In this document: positions 1-8,152 of the stretch, in pieces | Position numbering within the stretch: position 1 is the stretch's first letter | Layout of the letters: each line of letters opens with the position of its first letter | Assembly (NCBI GenBank): GCA_963806955.1 | Contig: CAWDZG010000002.1 | Location: 310,001 to 374,000, forward strand | Reading direction: 5' to 3' | DNA: 64,000 nt | From: Gaiellasilicea sp963806955 | Lineage (GTDB): Bacteria; Actinomycetota; Thermoleophilia; Gaiellales; Gaiellaceae | Position numbers and translations under genes: made by a program | Notes under the pieces: generated by a model | Databases searched by the model: none | Told to the model about the DNA's origin: nothing | Seen by the model: only the letters and a program-made list of their open reading frames with translations

Positions 1-391
1 GACGATCGACGAGGCGGCGCCGCCGGAGCTGCCGGCCGTCGACGCGGACGCCGCACGCCGCCGCGCCCGCCTGCGCTTCGTCCGCAGCCGCAGGCCGATC
101 CTCGACGGGCAGCTCTCCGAGCTACGGGCTCTCGACGCGCTCACCGCCGAGACCGAGCTCGAGCGGCGCGACACCGTGATCGCCGACCTGGACGGGACGA
201 CGCTCGTCTTCGAGGGGCGCGAGCTCCGCTTCCCGGAGCGGCTCGCGGCCGAGCTGCAGTTCCTCGCTCTCACGGACGGCCCGTTTCGCGCCGCCGATCT
301 GCCGGGGCAGCTCGACGACGCCGGCAGGCTCGTCCTGCTCAGGCGCCTCGTGCGCGAGGGGTTCCTCCGACGAAGCGCTTCGGCCGCCTGA
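1..391 (+). CDS. JmjC/cupin-type protein, C-terminal part (5' end outside window)
   Basis: An open frame runs from the window edge (codons in phase with base 2) to a TGA at 389-391, about 129 residues. The visible part has the C-terminal features of bacterial cupin_4/JmjC-domain proteins. An Arg-rich linker leads into 'RPILDGQLSELRALDALT', then a small winged-helix-like tail ending in 'GRLVLLRRLVREGFL'. The metal-binding cupin core would lie upstream, so catalytic residues cannot be checked. Its 3' end overlaps the convergent sucrase/ferredoxin-like gene by about 50 bases. Family assignment rests on the tail pattern alone. Members are usually annotated as putative 2-oxoglutarate/iron oxygenases, with substrate unknown. 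Confidence 0.55.
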   Translation, partial: TIDEAAPPELPAVDADAARRRARLRFVRSRRPILDGQLSELRALDALTAETELERRDTVIADLDGTTLVFEGRELRFPERLAAELQFLALTDGPFRAADLPGQLDDAGRLVLLRRLVREGFLRRSASAA

Positions 392-1236
392 GCCGCTCGG
401 TCGAGCAGGTGAGGTGCGTTGCCTCGCCCTCCTCGACCCGCACGTCGACGTCGTAGACGCGGTCGGCCGCGACCACCGCGAGCCAGCCGTCGCCGGCACG
501 CTCGATCGACTCGACGCGAACCTCGTCGACGCCGAGCAACCCGGCCGCCTCGCGCACGGCCAGCTCGGCCGCCTGGGCGGCGAAGCCGTACCGGGAGCGG
601 CCGCGGTAGCAGGGCAGGTGAACGCGCCGCTCCAGCGCCGACTCGACGACGGCCCAGGCCTCCGCCGGCCGGACGCGGCCGTAATAGACGCCGTCGGGCA
701 GCGTGACGAGGTTGCCCGCGAAGCGGTCGCCGCCGATGTGCGAGGTCTGCCACACCCACTCCGCCTCGACCTGCTCGCGGACGGCGTCGTAGAGCGGGCG
801 CCCGTACCTGGCGCAGCAGCGGTCGTGCTTGCCGTGCGTGCAGACGAGGAAGAGCGGATGCTCGACCGGGTCGCCCGCCGTGCCGAGGTCGACGCCGACG
901 AGGTCGTCGTGGCGCTCGAGCTCGAGCCGGCGCAGCGTCGGCTCGCCGCCACGGCTCCGGGCGACGAAGGCGACGCAGGCCGTCCTCGCTGCGGCGCTCT
1001 GCACGGCGGACGAAGAGCACACGGGCGTGCGGCAGCCGCCGCCGCTCGGCGAGCAGGTGCTCCTTCAGCTCGCGCGAGAGCGTCGAGCCGTCGACCGCGT
1101 CGTGGGCCCAGAGGCCGCGGTACTCGACGAGGATCCACGTGTCGACGCGGCTGGCGGTCGCGTGGAGCGGCTCCGCGTGGTCACGGCTCGTCTCGGCGCA
1201 GAACGGCTTCCGCGCCGACTCACTCGGAGGCGACAC
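339..1236 (-). CDS. Sucrase/ferredoxin-like family protein (one apparent frameshift)
   Basis: Protein of about 298 residues of the Suc_Fer-like family (thioredoxin-fold, ferredoxin-like), function unknown. The N-terminal part, from a GTG at 1236, reads 'FCAETSRDHAEPLHAT' and 'WILVEYRGLWAHDAV'. The C-terminal part, in another frame from about 980 down, holds the family core 'VCTHGKHDRCCARYG' (three Cys), 'WQTSHIGGDRFAGNLV' and 'YYGRVRP'. The total span is a multiple of three plus one, so one base disturbs the frame near 975-990. The start overlaps the end of the carboxylase alpha gene by 17 bases, suggesting translational coupling. The frameshift is probably an assembly error, because both halves are well conserved. 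Confidence 0.75.
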
Positions 1237-2977
1237 GGCAGATCACCTGCCCGCTCGTGACCGGGTCGCCGACCGCGACCGCGATCCCGGACACCGTTCC
1301 GTCCCGGTGCGCGACGATCTCGTTCTCCATCTTCATCGCCTCGACGACGCAGATCACGTGACCGGCCTCGATCTCGTCCCCCTCGGCGACGTCGACCTTG
1401 AGCACGGTCCCCTGCATCGGGCTGACGACCGACTCGCTGCCGGCCCCGCGGCCGGACGCAGCGCGCTCGCGCCGGCGCCGGGCGAGCGCGGCCCAGGGCG
1501 GCTCGGGCTCGAGCACCGTCACCTCGTACCGGCGCCCGCCGACCTCGACGGCCCTCACGCGCGGGACGGCCCGACCGTCACCGGGCCCGGCCGCGGCTGC
1601 GACCTCGCGGGTCAGCTCCTGGGCTCTCGCAGCGAGCTCCTCGGACTCGACGAGCCCGTGGCAGGTCTCGCCGGCGACGAAGCACGGGTGCGAGAGCAGC
1701 GCGCGGTGGAAGCCGAGCAGGGTCGGCGGCCCGCCGAGCTCGAACTCGTCGAGCGCGCGCAGCATCCGCATCCGCGCGTGCTCGCGGTCGACGCCGTGCA
1801 CGATCAGCTTCGCGATCATCGGGTCGTAGAGGCCCGTGATCTCCGAGCCGGCGACGACGCCGGAGTCGACCCGGACGCCCGGCCCGGACGGCTCGCGGTA
1901 GGCGGTGATCACCCCCGGCGCGGGCAGAAAGCCGCTGGAGACGTCCTCGGCGTTGATCCGGCACTCGATCGCGTGGCCACGCAGGACGACGTCCTCCTGG
2001 CGCACGGAGAGCGCCTCGCCGGCTGCGATCAGAACCTGCTCCCGGACGAGGTCGATCCCCGTCACCTCCTCGGTGATGGTGTGCTCGACCTGGATCCGGG
2101 TGTTCATCTCCATGAAGTAGTAGTCCCCGTCCGCGGTGAGGAGGCCTTCGATCGTCCCGGCGGAGCGGTAGCCGGCCGCGCGCGCCGCGTCGACCGCGAT
2201 CCGGCCGATCCGCTCGCGCAGCTCCTCGTCGACGGCGGGCGACGGCGTCTCCTCGATCAGCTTCTGGTGGCGGCGCTGGATCGTGCAGTCGCGCTCGCCC
2301 AGGTGGATGACGTTGCCGTGGCCGTCGGCGAGCACCTGCACCTCGACGTGGCGGGGATCCTCGAGGTAGCGCTCGACGTAGACCCGCCCGTCGGCGAAGT
2401 ACTTCTCCCCCTCGCGCTGCGCCGAGTCGAACGCCCGCTCAGCCTCGTCGGGAGCGGCGACGAGCTTCATCCCCTTGCCGCCGCCACCCGCCGCCGCCTT
2501 CACGATCAGCGGGTAGCCGACCTCGTCGCCGAGCCGGAGCACCTCCGCGACGGTCTCGACCGGGTCGGTCGCTCCGGGGATGATCGGCACGCCGGCCGCC
2601 TGCATCGCCGTCCGTGCCTCCGTCTTCGAGCCCATCAGCTCGATCGCCGCGCTGGGCGGACCGATCCAGACGAGCCCCGCCTCCTCGACCGCGCGGGCGA
2701 AGGCGGCGTTCTCGGCGAGGAAGCCGTAGCCCGGATGGATCGCCTCGGCCCCGGCCGAGAGCGCCGTCTCGACGATCCGGGGCCCGACGAGGTAGCTCTC
2801 GGCGGCCGGGCCGGGGCCGATCAGGAACGCCTCGTCGGCGGCCCGCACGTGCAGCGAGCCCCGGTCAGCCTCCGAGTAGACGGCGACCGGCGAGACGCCG
2901 AGCTCGCGCAGCGTCCGGAAGATCCGGACGGCGATCTCGCCCCTGTTGGCGACCAGCACTTTCGAGAACGGTGGCAT
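1220..2977 (-). CDS. Acyl-CoA carboxylase alpha subunit (biotin carboxylase + biotin carrier)
   Basis: A 585-residue fused biotin carboxylase/BCCP protein of the AccA3/PccA type. It carboxylates its own biotin with ATP and bicarbonate and feeds a carboxyltransferase beta subunit to make malonyl- or methylmalonyl-CoA. The biotin-carboxylase N-domain starts 'KVLVANRGEIAVRIFR'. An ATP-grasp glycine loop (KAAAGGGGKGM) and 'EMNTRIQVEHTITEEVTG' follow. The C-terminal lipoyl-like domain carries the biotinyl lysine in 'EAMKMEN'. The ATG at 2977 was chosen because the longer frame adds only non-conserved Arg-rich sequence. It is divergent from pgsA, 23 bases apart. The likely beta partner is encoded at 10.1-11.7 kb and is not adjacent. 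Confidence 0.93.
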   Translation of the reverse strand: MPPFSKVLVANRGEIAVRIFRTLRELGVSPVAVYSEADRGSLHVRAADEAFLIGPGPAAESYLVGPRIVETALSAGAEAIHPGYGFLAENAAFARAVEEAGLVWIGPPSAAIELMGSKTEARTAMQAAGVPIIPGATDPVETVAEVLRLGDEVGYPLIVKAAAGGGGKGMKLVAAPDEAERAFDSAQREGEKYFADGRVYVERYLEDPRHVEVQVLADGHGNVIHLGERDCTIQRRHQKLIEETPSPAVDEELRERIGRIAVDAARAAGYRSAGTIEGLLTADGDYYFMEMNTRIQVEHTITEEVTGIDLVREQVLIAAGEALSVRQEDVVLRGHAIECRINAEDVSSGFLPAPGVITAYREPSGPGVRVDSGVVAGSEITGLYDPMIAKLIVHGVDREHARMRMLRALDEFELGGPPTLLGFHRALLSHPCFVAGETCHGLVESEELAARAQELTREVAAAAGPGDGRAVPRVRAVEVGGRRYEVTVLEPEPPWAALARRRRERAASGRGAGSESVVSPMQGTVLKVDVAEGDEIEAGHVICVVEAMKMENEIVAHRDGTVSGIAVAVGDPVTSGQVICRVASE

Positions 2978-3000
2978 CGCGCGCGTATTCTCACGGAGCG

Positions 3001-3540
3001 ATGACCCTTCCCGATCAGCTGACCGTCGCCCGGGCCGCATCCGTGCCGCTCGTGGTGCTCCTCTACGCCTGGGAGCTGCCCAACAACGAGTACTGGGCGA
3101 CGGCGATCTTCTGCGTCGCGATGGCGACGGACTGGTTCGACGGACGGATCGCGAGACGGCGCGGCGTCACCTCGCAGCTCGGCTCGCTGCTCGACCCGAT
3201 CGCGGACAAGGTGCTCGTGCTCGCCGTGCTCGTGATGCTGATCGAGGACGGCGTCTGGGGCGGCTGGATGGTGGCGGCGATCGTCGCGCGCGAGATCCTG
3301 ATCTCGGGTCTTCGGCTCGCCGCGATCGAGCGGGGCGTCGTGATCGCGGCACGCGACCTCGGCAAGCTGAAGACCTGGGCGCAGGCGCTCGCGGCCGCAC
3401 TCGGCGGCTTCGCGGCGGCGGGGGCGTGGGATGAGAGCGTCGGCTGGTGGGCGCTCCTCGTGGCGCTGGTCCTCACCTGGGTCTCCGGGCTCGACTACGC
3501 ACGCTCGGCGCCGCGGCTCCTGCGCGGCAGCGCGGCCTAG
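3001..3540 (+). CDS. pgsA: CDP-diacylglycerol-glycerol-3-phosphate 3-phosphatidyltransferase
   Basis: A 179-residue membrane CDP-alcohol phosphatidyltransferase, probably making phosphatidylglycerol phosphate from CDP-diacylglycerol and glycerol-3-phosphate. The diagnostic motif D-x2-DG-x2-AR-x8-G-x3-D-x3-D is complete in 'DWFDGRIARRRG' followed by 'GSLLDPIADK' (about residues 43-68). Hydrophobic segments flank it. The start 'MTLPDQLTVARA' resembles PgsA N-termini. Length is typical (about 180-200). Other CDP-alcohol transferases (cardiolipin or phosphatidylinositol phosphate synthase) are possible, but the N-terminus favours PgsA. Confidence 0.88.
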   Translation: MTLPDQLTVARAASVPLVVLLYAWELPNNEYWATAIFCVAMATDWFDGRIARRRGVTSQLGSLLDPIADKVLVLAVLVMLIEDGVWGGWMVAAIVAREILISGLRLAAIERGVVIAARDLGKLKTWAQALAAALGGFAAAGAWDESVGWWALLVALVLTWVSGLDYARSAPRLLRGSAA

Positions 3541-3559
3541 CCCCGGGACGGCAGCTGCG

Positions 3560-3730
3560 TTATGCAGTCTGGCGCTGGTTGCACCAGTCGCCGAACGCGG
3601 CCCAGGCGTTCAGATAGCCGGCGAGCTGTGTCAGCCCGCGGGCGACTTCGACCTTGATCGAGATCACACAGATCGGGCAGAAGGGCTCGTCGGCGGAACG
3701 GGCGGGGTGGTCTCCACAGCGACAGCACAT
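3560..3730 (-). CDS. Small cysteine-rich (putative zinc) protein, 56 aa
   Basis: An ATG at 3730 opens a 56-codon frame ending in TAA at 3560. The peptide begins MCCRCG and has a second pair in 'FCPICVISIK', giving a CxxC...CxxC arrangement (Cys2/3, 5, 18, 21) typical of small zinc ribbons. An amphipathic helix with aromatic residues follows ('YLNAWAAFGDW'). It lies downstream of pgsA in the opposite orientation and overlaps the 3' end of the neighbouring small frame. No family is recognised. The Cys spacing and the lack of a competing gene support coding, but the short length keeps this tentative. Confidence 0.45.
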   Translation of the reverse strand: MCCRCGDHPARSADEPFCPICVISIKVEVARGLTQLAGYLNAWAAFGDWCNQRQTA

Positions 3731-3852
3731 AGCTCTGACACAACGCCGAACGCCGGTGCGGAGATACGCGCCTCCTCACCAAGGGCGAGCGCCGCCGCGA
3801 TCGCCCGGCGGATCTCCTCGGGCGGCTCAGGCTCGATCAGGATGCGGACCAT
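3664..3852 (-). CDS. Small hypothetical protein, 62 aa
   Basis: ATG at 3852; the peptide begins 'MVRILIEPEPPEEIRRAIA', a charged amphipathic helix pattern resembling other short actinobacterial proteins with a PEPxxEE-AI signature. The last third overlaps the cysteine-rich small gene and looks less protein-like. The two frames may be one gene split by an indel near 3730, or a small two-gene unit. It lies just upstream of, and divergent from, the promoter of the 35-aa peptide. Function unknown. Confidence 0.4.
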   Translation of the reverse strand: MVRILIEPEPPEEIRRAIAAALALGEEARISAPAFGVVSELCAVAVETTPPVPPTSPSARSV

Positions 3853-3879
3853 GTGCCGAGCCTAGCGCGAGGTCTAGTT

Positions 3880-3895
3880 TGTGACGGCCTTCACA
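3880..3895. promoter_or_regulatory. CRP/GlxR-like palindrome
   Basis: TGTGACGGCCTTCACA is an exact TGTGA-N6-TCACA palindrome, the consensus of CRP-family regulators (including actinobacterial GlxR/Cmr). It lies about 85 bases upstream of the 35-aa peptide and the cyclic-di-GMP enzyme, in the divergent region shared with the small minus-strand gene. This is a sequence match only; whether a CRP homologue exists in this genome is unknown. Confidence 0.45.
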
Positions 3896-3978
3896 TGAAA
3901 TCCCCCCTTCGAGGGATTACGGAATTTGCAGGGGCGTTCAAGATCTCGTCCGTCCGGCAACTGCGGAGGAGGGAACGG

Positions 3979-4086
3979 ATGTTGCAGTGGAAGAACGCTC
4001 GTCTGATCGCAATTCTCGTGACTCTGGGCAGCCTTGCGGCGGCCTTCGGGAACTGGGGTTGGGACCGTTTCACCTGGGGCTGGTAG
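3979..4086 (+). CDS. Small hydrophobic peptide, 35 aa, leader of the GGDEF/HD-GYP gene
   Basis: A strong Shine-Dalgarno (GGAGGAGG at 3965-3972) sits six bases before the ATG at 3979. The 35-residue product, MLQWKNARLIAILVTLGSLA then a Trp-rich tail (GNWGWDRFTWGW), has one transmembrane-length hydrophobic stretch and a Trp/Gly end. It stops 10 bases before the GTG of the downstream cyclic-di-GMP enzyme, so the two are probably co-transcribed. It could be a membrane microprotein partner or a translated leader. No known family is recognised. Confidence 0.6.
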   Translation: MLQWKNARLIAILVTLGSLAAAFGNWGWDRFTWGW

Positions 4087-4096
4087 GGACCGCTCT

Positions 4097-5929
4097 GTGA
4101 GCTCGGGGGCAAAGCTGCCCCCGCGGCTCGCGGCGGTTGTCCTGCCGGTCGGGCTCGCGGGGTTCGGGGTCGCCGTTGCGGCCCTGATCTCGTTCGCGGT
4201 CACCCCGCTCGAGCCGACCGCGCTCGCCGGGATCGCCGGCCTGCTGGCGGCGTCGACGCTGGCCGAGCGCTACCCGGTTCCGCTCGACGGGATCGACACG
4301 GGCGGCGTCTCGCTGGGGTTCGTCTTCTGCACCGCCGCGATCGTCCTCTACGGCTGGCAGGCGGGTGTCGTCGTCGGCATGGCGGCGCCGATCATGCACG
4401 TCTTCGAGCACAGGCCGCCGATCCGGTTCCTCTACAACGCGGCGGTGATGGCGACTGCGTCGGCCGTCACCGGCGCCGCAATCGCCCCCGTGCGGGGCCA
4501 CGACGCCGCGCTCGTCTTCGCACAGGTTGCCGTCGCCGCGTTCTCGTTCTACGTCGTGAACCTGCTCCTGATCAGCCTCGTCGTCAGCGTCAGCTCCCGC
4601 AAGGCGTTCCTCGGCGCGACCCGCAGCAGCATCGAGGTGACGGCGATGCCCTTCGCCCTGATGGCGTCGGCCGCGCTGATGCTGGTGATCCTCTGGCAGC
4701 GCTCGCCCTTCCTCTCGGGCGCGCTCGTCGGGCCTCTCCTCGCGATCGCGCTCTACCAGCGCTCGACCTTCCGCGAGCTGCGCGCGATGCGCCTCGCGCT
4801 CACCGACCCGCTCACCGGGCTCGGAAACCACCGGCACTTCCACGACCGGCTCGAGCGCGAGCTCGACGACTCCCGCGCGCAGGGCTACCCGCTCAGCCTC
4901 TGCCTGGTCGACATCGACGACTTCAAGCGGATCAACGACCGCTTCGGCCACCCCGGCGGCGACAAGGTGCTCGCACACCTGGCGACGAACCTGCGCCAGG
5001 GCGGCGAGGCGTTCCGGCTTGGCGGCGACGAGTTCGCGATCCTCCTCCCCGGCCGCGACGAGGAGGGCGCGCGGATCGCCGCGGAGGCGATCGTGTCCCG
5101 CATCGCGGAAGTCGAGCTCGAGCCCGCTGGCCCGATCACGATCAGTGCGGGCATCGCCACCGTGCCCGAGGAGGAGATGGACCGCGACGAGCTCGTGCGC
5201 CGCTCTGACAGCGCGCTCTACTGGGCCAAGGAGTACGGCAAGAACCAGGTGCGCGTCTACCGGCCGGACGTCGTCGAGATCGCAGAGCTGAAGCGGCTCG
5301 CCGCGGGACCCGACCGCGCGGCACGTTTTCGCGCGGCGAGCAGCCTCGCGAAGGCCGTCGATGCCCGCGACGCCTACACGGGCTCCCACTCGGAGCGGGT
5401 CTCGGACCTCGCTGCCCGGATCGCAACACGGCTTGGCGTCGACCGCGAGCAGGTGGAGCTGACCCGGCTCGCCGCGAGCCTGCACGACCTCGGCAAGCTC
5501 GCGATCCCCGAGGAGATCCTGCGCAAGCCGGGCCCGCTCTCGGAGACCGAGCGGCTCGTGCTCGAGCGGCATCCCCAGATCGGCTACCGGATGCTCGAGA
5601 GCCTCGGCGTCGACCCGGTCGCGGACTGGGTGCTGCACCACCACGAGCGCTGGGACGGCTCGGGCTACCCGGATGCGCTCGGCGGCGAGGACATCCCGCT
5701 CGGTGCCCGGATCATCTTCGTCGCGGACGCCTACGACGCGATGACGTCCGACCGCGTCTACCGCGGCCGGCTCACCGACGACGAGGCGATCGCCGAGCTC
5801 GCGCGCTGCTCGGGGACGCAGTTCGACCCGATGATCGTCGCGACGCTGGCGGACGAGCTCGGGATCGACGGCGCGGCCTGGCCCGCCTTGCCCGCCTCGG
5901 CGCTGCACGAGCCCGCCATCTCCGCCTAG
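4097..5929 (+). CDS. Membrane GGDEF / HD-GYP cyclic-di-GMP enzyme
   Basis: A 610-residue hybrid with an N-terminal membrane region of about seven hydrophobic segments (residues about 10-230). A GGDEF diguanylate cyclase domain follows, with intact active-site motif GGDEF at residues 309-313. The C-terminal HD-GYP phosphodiesterase domain has 'SLHDLGKLAIP' (His463-Asp464) and 'HHHERWDGSGYP'. It can therefore in principle both make and hydrolyse cyclic di-GMP. GTG 4097 was chosen over the upstream in-frame start at 4034, which would overlap the small-peptide gene. A weak SD (TAGGGA) precedes it. Both catalytic signatures look functional, so net activity cannot be predicted. Confidence 0.9.
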   Translation: MSSGAKLPPRLAAVVLPVGLAGFGVAVAALISFAVTPLEPTALAGIAGLLAASTLAERYPVPLDGIDTGGVSLGFVFCTAAIVLYGWQAGVVVGMAAPIMHVFEHRPPIRFLYNAAVMATASAVTGAAIAPVRGHDAALVFAQVAVAAFSFYVVNLLLISLVVSVSSRKAFLGATRSSIEVTAMPFALMASAALMLVILWQRSPFLSGALVGPLLAIALYQRSTFRELRAMRLALTDPLTGLGNHRHFHDRLERELDDSRAQGYPLSLCLVDIDDFKRINDRFGHPGGDKVLAHLATNLRQGGEAFRLGGDEFAILLPGRDEEGARIAAEAIVSRIAEVELEPAGPITISAGIATVPEEEMDRDELVRRSDSALYWAKEYGKNQVRVYRPDVVEIAELKRLAAGPDRAARFRAASSLAKAVDARDAYTGSHSERVSDLAARIATRLGVDREQVELTRLAASLHDLGKLAIPEEILRKPGPLSETERLVLERHPQIGYRMLESLGVDPVADWVLHHHERWDGSGYPDALGGEDIPLGARIIFVADAYDAMTSDRVYRGRLTDDEAIAELARCSGTQFDPMIVATLADELGIDGAAWPALPASALHEPAISA

Positions 5930-5942
5930 GCGGTGACCGCCG

Positions 5943-6200
5943 CTAGCGGCGAGAGCGGTTGCGGGCGCGACCGCCCTCGGCGGCAACCGGCACGCTGACC
6001 CGCACGGCGACGACGCTGCCGCCCGCGTCTTCCAGCTCGAAGTCCACGGGCGTGCCGGCGCACCTCCCGACCGGGAGGTGTCCGTCGAGGAACCCGCTCG
6101 CAAGGACGGGGTACCGCTCACCGTCCTCGGCGGCGATCAGGCCGTCGCGACGCGACTCGTTGAACCAGAGGAGCGCCCCGCGGCGCCTCGCCTCTATCAC
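5943..6200 (-). CDS. Cold-shock-like small protein, 85 aa
   Basis: From a GTG at 6200 the frame encodes a basic protein whose first half, 'RRRGALLWFNESRRDGLIAA', resembles the start of a cold-shock domain (G-x-x-x-W-F-N-x-x-x-x-x-G-F/L-I). A beta-rich remainder with 'VDFELEDAGGSVVAVRVSVP' and a basic tail follow. It overlaps the stop of the upstream basic peptide gene by 4 bases, so the two are translationally coupled. The aromatic RNP motifs are only partly conserved. A nucleic-acid-binding role is inferred. Confidence 0.6.
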   Translation of the reverse strand: MIEARRRGALLWFNESRRDGLIAAEDGERYPVLASGFLDGHLPVGRCAGTPVDFELEDAGGSVVAVRVSVPVAAEGGRARNRSRR

Positions 6201-6310
6201 GCGTCGAGGCCGCGCTGCTTCGCGGCAGCCTTCTTCTCCGCCCGGCGCTCCTTCAGCGACTTCTGCGCGGGCTTCTTCTGCGAACTCTTGGGCTTCTGCG
6301 CACCTTTCAT
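6197..6310 (-). CDS. Very basic small protein, 37 aa
   Basis: ATG 6310 to TGA 6197. The product is almost entirely Lys/Arg/Ala/Gln helix (contains 'KSLKERRAEKKAAAKQRG'), with predicted pI far above 10. Its stop overlaps the GTG start of the cold-shock-like gene (GTGA). Similar short KKxxQKSLKEKR peptides precede nucleic-acid-binding genes in actinobacteria (from memory, not searched). It could be a nucleoid- or ribosome-associated peptide. Confidence 0.5.
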   Translation of the reverse strand: MKGAQKPKSSQKKPAQKSLKERRAEKKAAAKQRGLDA

Positions 6311-6353
6311 GACCGCATTCTCGCACAGAAGTGCCGAGGAGCACGATCGAGGC

Positions 6354-7385
6354 TCAGGAGAGCGGCAGCAGACGGGCCGCCGTCGCCTTGAACGAGGCCA
6401 CCACCGGCTCCCCCGCGGCGAGGCCGAGCCGCTCCGCCGAGGCCGCCGTGATCTCGGCCGTGAGCGGCCCGACGCCGACGCGAACCCTGTTCCCGAGCGC
6501 GACCAGCGACCTCACCTCGAACCGAAGGTGGTTCAGCGCCGAGTCGCCGGGAGCCACCCGGGCGAGCGCGACCTCCCACGGGTACACCGCAACGCCGACC
6601 CGTCCTTCCCCCGGGTCGGTCGAGTACGCGGTGCCGCCCGCGTCGAGCACGATCTCCGTGAGCCCCTCTGCGCCGGCACGAGCCGTTCCCGGCAGGAGGT
6701 TCGCGCCGGTGAAGCTCGCGACGAAGGCGTCCGCCGGCGACGCGAGGAGCCCCGCAGGCGTGCCCACCTGGAGGATCCGGCCGGCGACGATCACGCCGAC
6801 CCGGTCGGCGAGCGCAGCGGCGTCCTCGAAGTCGTGCGTGACGAGCAGCGTCGGCAGCTCGAGCTCGCGGAGCAGCTCCGCCAGCTCGCCGCGGACGACG
6901 CCGCGCGTGTGCGTGTCGAGCGCCGAGAGCGGCTCGTCGAGGAGCAGGACGGCGGGATCGCGGGCGAGCGCCCGGGCGAGCGCGACACGCTGGCGCTCGC
7001 CGCCGGAGAGCTCGCGGGGACGTGCACCGGCGAGGTGGGAGATCCGGAAGCGCTCGAGCAGCTCGTCCACGCGTGAGCGGCCGCCGAAGCCGACGTTGCC
7101 GCGGACGTCGAGGTGGGGGAACAGCGCGTAGTCCTGGAAGACGAGGCCGACGGAGCGCCGCTCGGGTGGCAGGTCGATCCCGGCAGCCGTGTCGAGCCAC
7201 GCCGTCCCGGCGAGGGCAACGCGCCCCTCGTCCGGGCGGAGCAGCCCCGCGATCGCGCGGAGGACACTCGACTTCCCTGCTCCCGACGGGCCGACGAGCG
7301 CGAGCGTCTCGCGCCCGAGCTCGAGCCCTACCGAGAGGCGGAAGGAGCGGAGAGCGTGGTCGAGGGTGACGTCGAGCGTGTCCAT
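6354..7385 (-). CDS. modC: Molybdate ABC transporter ATP-binding protein
   Basis: A 343-residue ABC ATPase energising molybdate uptake. Walker A 'GPSGAGKSS', signature 'LSGGERQRVALARAL', Walker B 'AVLLLDEPLSALD' and the switch His ('VTHDFEDAA') are all present. A C-terminal regulatory TOBE-like extension follows, with 'GLAAGEPVVASFKATAARLLPL' at the end. It is last in the minus-strand operon regulator-modA-modB-modC. It overlaps modB by 58 bases, unusually long compared with the 4-base overlaps elsewhere in the window. A later start is possible but would remove the first beta strand. Confidence 0.9.
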   Translation of the reverse strand: MDTLDVTLDHALRSFRLSVGLELGRETLALVGPSGAGKSSVLRAIAGLLRPDEGRVALAGTAWLDTAAGIDLPPERRSVGLVFQDYALFPHLDVRGNVGFGGRSRVDELLERFRISHLAGARPRELSGGERQRVALARALARDPAVLLLDEPLSALDTHTRGVVRGELAELLRELELPTLLVTHDFEDAAALADRVGVIVAGRILQVGTPAGLLASPADAFVASFTGANLLPGTARAGAEGLTEIVLDAGGTAYSTDPGEGRVGVAVYPWEVALARVAPGDSALNHLRFEVRSLVALGNRVRVGVGPLTAEITAASAERLGLAAGEPVVASFKATAARLLPLS

Positions 7386-8152
7386 GAGAGGAGGAGCTTG
7401 GTCGTGAGCAGGATCCCGATGCTGACGGCGACGAACAGGGCACCGAGCGCGAGTGCCACGTCGAAGTCGGAGTCGAGTGCGTCGTAGATGGCGAGCGGGG
7501 CTGTCTGGGTGCGGCCGGGGAGGCTCCCGGCGAACATGATCGTCGCTCCGAACTCTCCGAGCCCCCGCGCGAACGCCAGCGTCGAGCCCGCGCCGAGCCC
7601 ACCGAGCGCGAGCGGCAGCGCCACGCGGCCGAAGACGCGGAACGGGCCGGCACCGAGCGTCCGCGCAGCGGCGCGCAGGGACGGGTCGACCTCCTCGAAC
7701 GCGGCGATCGCGCCGCGGATGTAGAAGGGGCTGGCCACGAAGCAGACTGCGAGCACGACAGCGATCTGGGTGAAGGGGATCTCCAGCCCGACCGCTCGGA
7801 GCTCCTCGCCGAGCAGGCCGCGCCTGCCGAACGCGGCGAGCAGGCCGAGGCCGGCCACGGCCGGCGGCAGCACGAGCGGCAACTCGAGCAGCGCGACGAC
7901 GAGGGAGCGCCCACGGAACGATCTCGTTGCGAGCAGGTAGGCGGCCGGCGTGCCGACGAGGAGGATGAGCACGTGGGCGACGGCGCTCGTCTTCAGCGAG
8001 ATCGCGAGCGCAGACCGCGCACGCTCGTCGCCGAGCTGCGCCACGAGCTCGCCGGGAGGCACCCGCGCGAAGAGCGCCACCAGCGGCAGCGTGAGGAACA
8101 CGACGGCGGTGACGAGCGCGGCGCCGAGCAGGAGTGGGAACGCTCTCCTCAC
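7328..8152 (-). CDS. modB: Molybdate ABC transporter permease
   Basis: A 274-residue inner-membrane permease with about six hydrophobic helices. The EAA-type coupling loop is 'AARTLGAGPFRVFGRVALPLA', and 'RGLGEFGATIMFAGSLPGRTQT' is diagnostic of ModB/CysT-type permeases. Its GTG start overlaps the modA stop (GTGA) and its tail overlaps modC. Molybdate or tungstate is the expected substrate, based on ModA and the Mop-like regulator. Confidence 0.9.
   Translation of the reverse strand: MRRAFPLLLGAALVTAVVFLTLPLVALFARVPPGELVAQLGDERARSALAISLKTSAVAHVLILLVGTPAAYLLATRSFRGRSLVVALLELPLVLPPAVAGLGLLAAFGRRGLLGEELRAVGLEIPFTQIAVVLAVCFVASPFYIRGAIAAFEEVDPSLRAAARTLGAGPFRVFGRVALPLALGGLGAGSTLAFARGLGEFGATIMFAGSLPGRTQTAPLAIYDALDSDFDVALALGALFVAVSIGILLTTKLLLSWTRSTSPSTTLSAPSASR

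Noticed and set aside
3880..4096. Possible cyclic-di-GMP riboswitch upstream of the GGDEF gene
   Set aside because: I looked for the GEMM core (ACGCAAAGCC and the tetraloop/receptor pattern) here and at 63012-63072 and did not find it.
4070..6121. 683-codon minus-strand frame opposite the GGDEF/HD-GYP gene
   Set aside because: Arg/Asp/Glu-rich low-complexity translation, no motif, while the plus strand has two intact catalytic domains.
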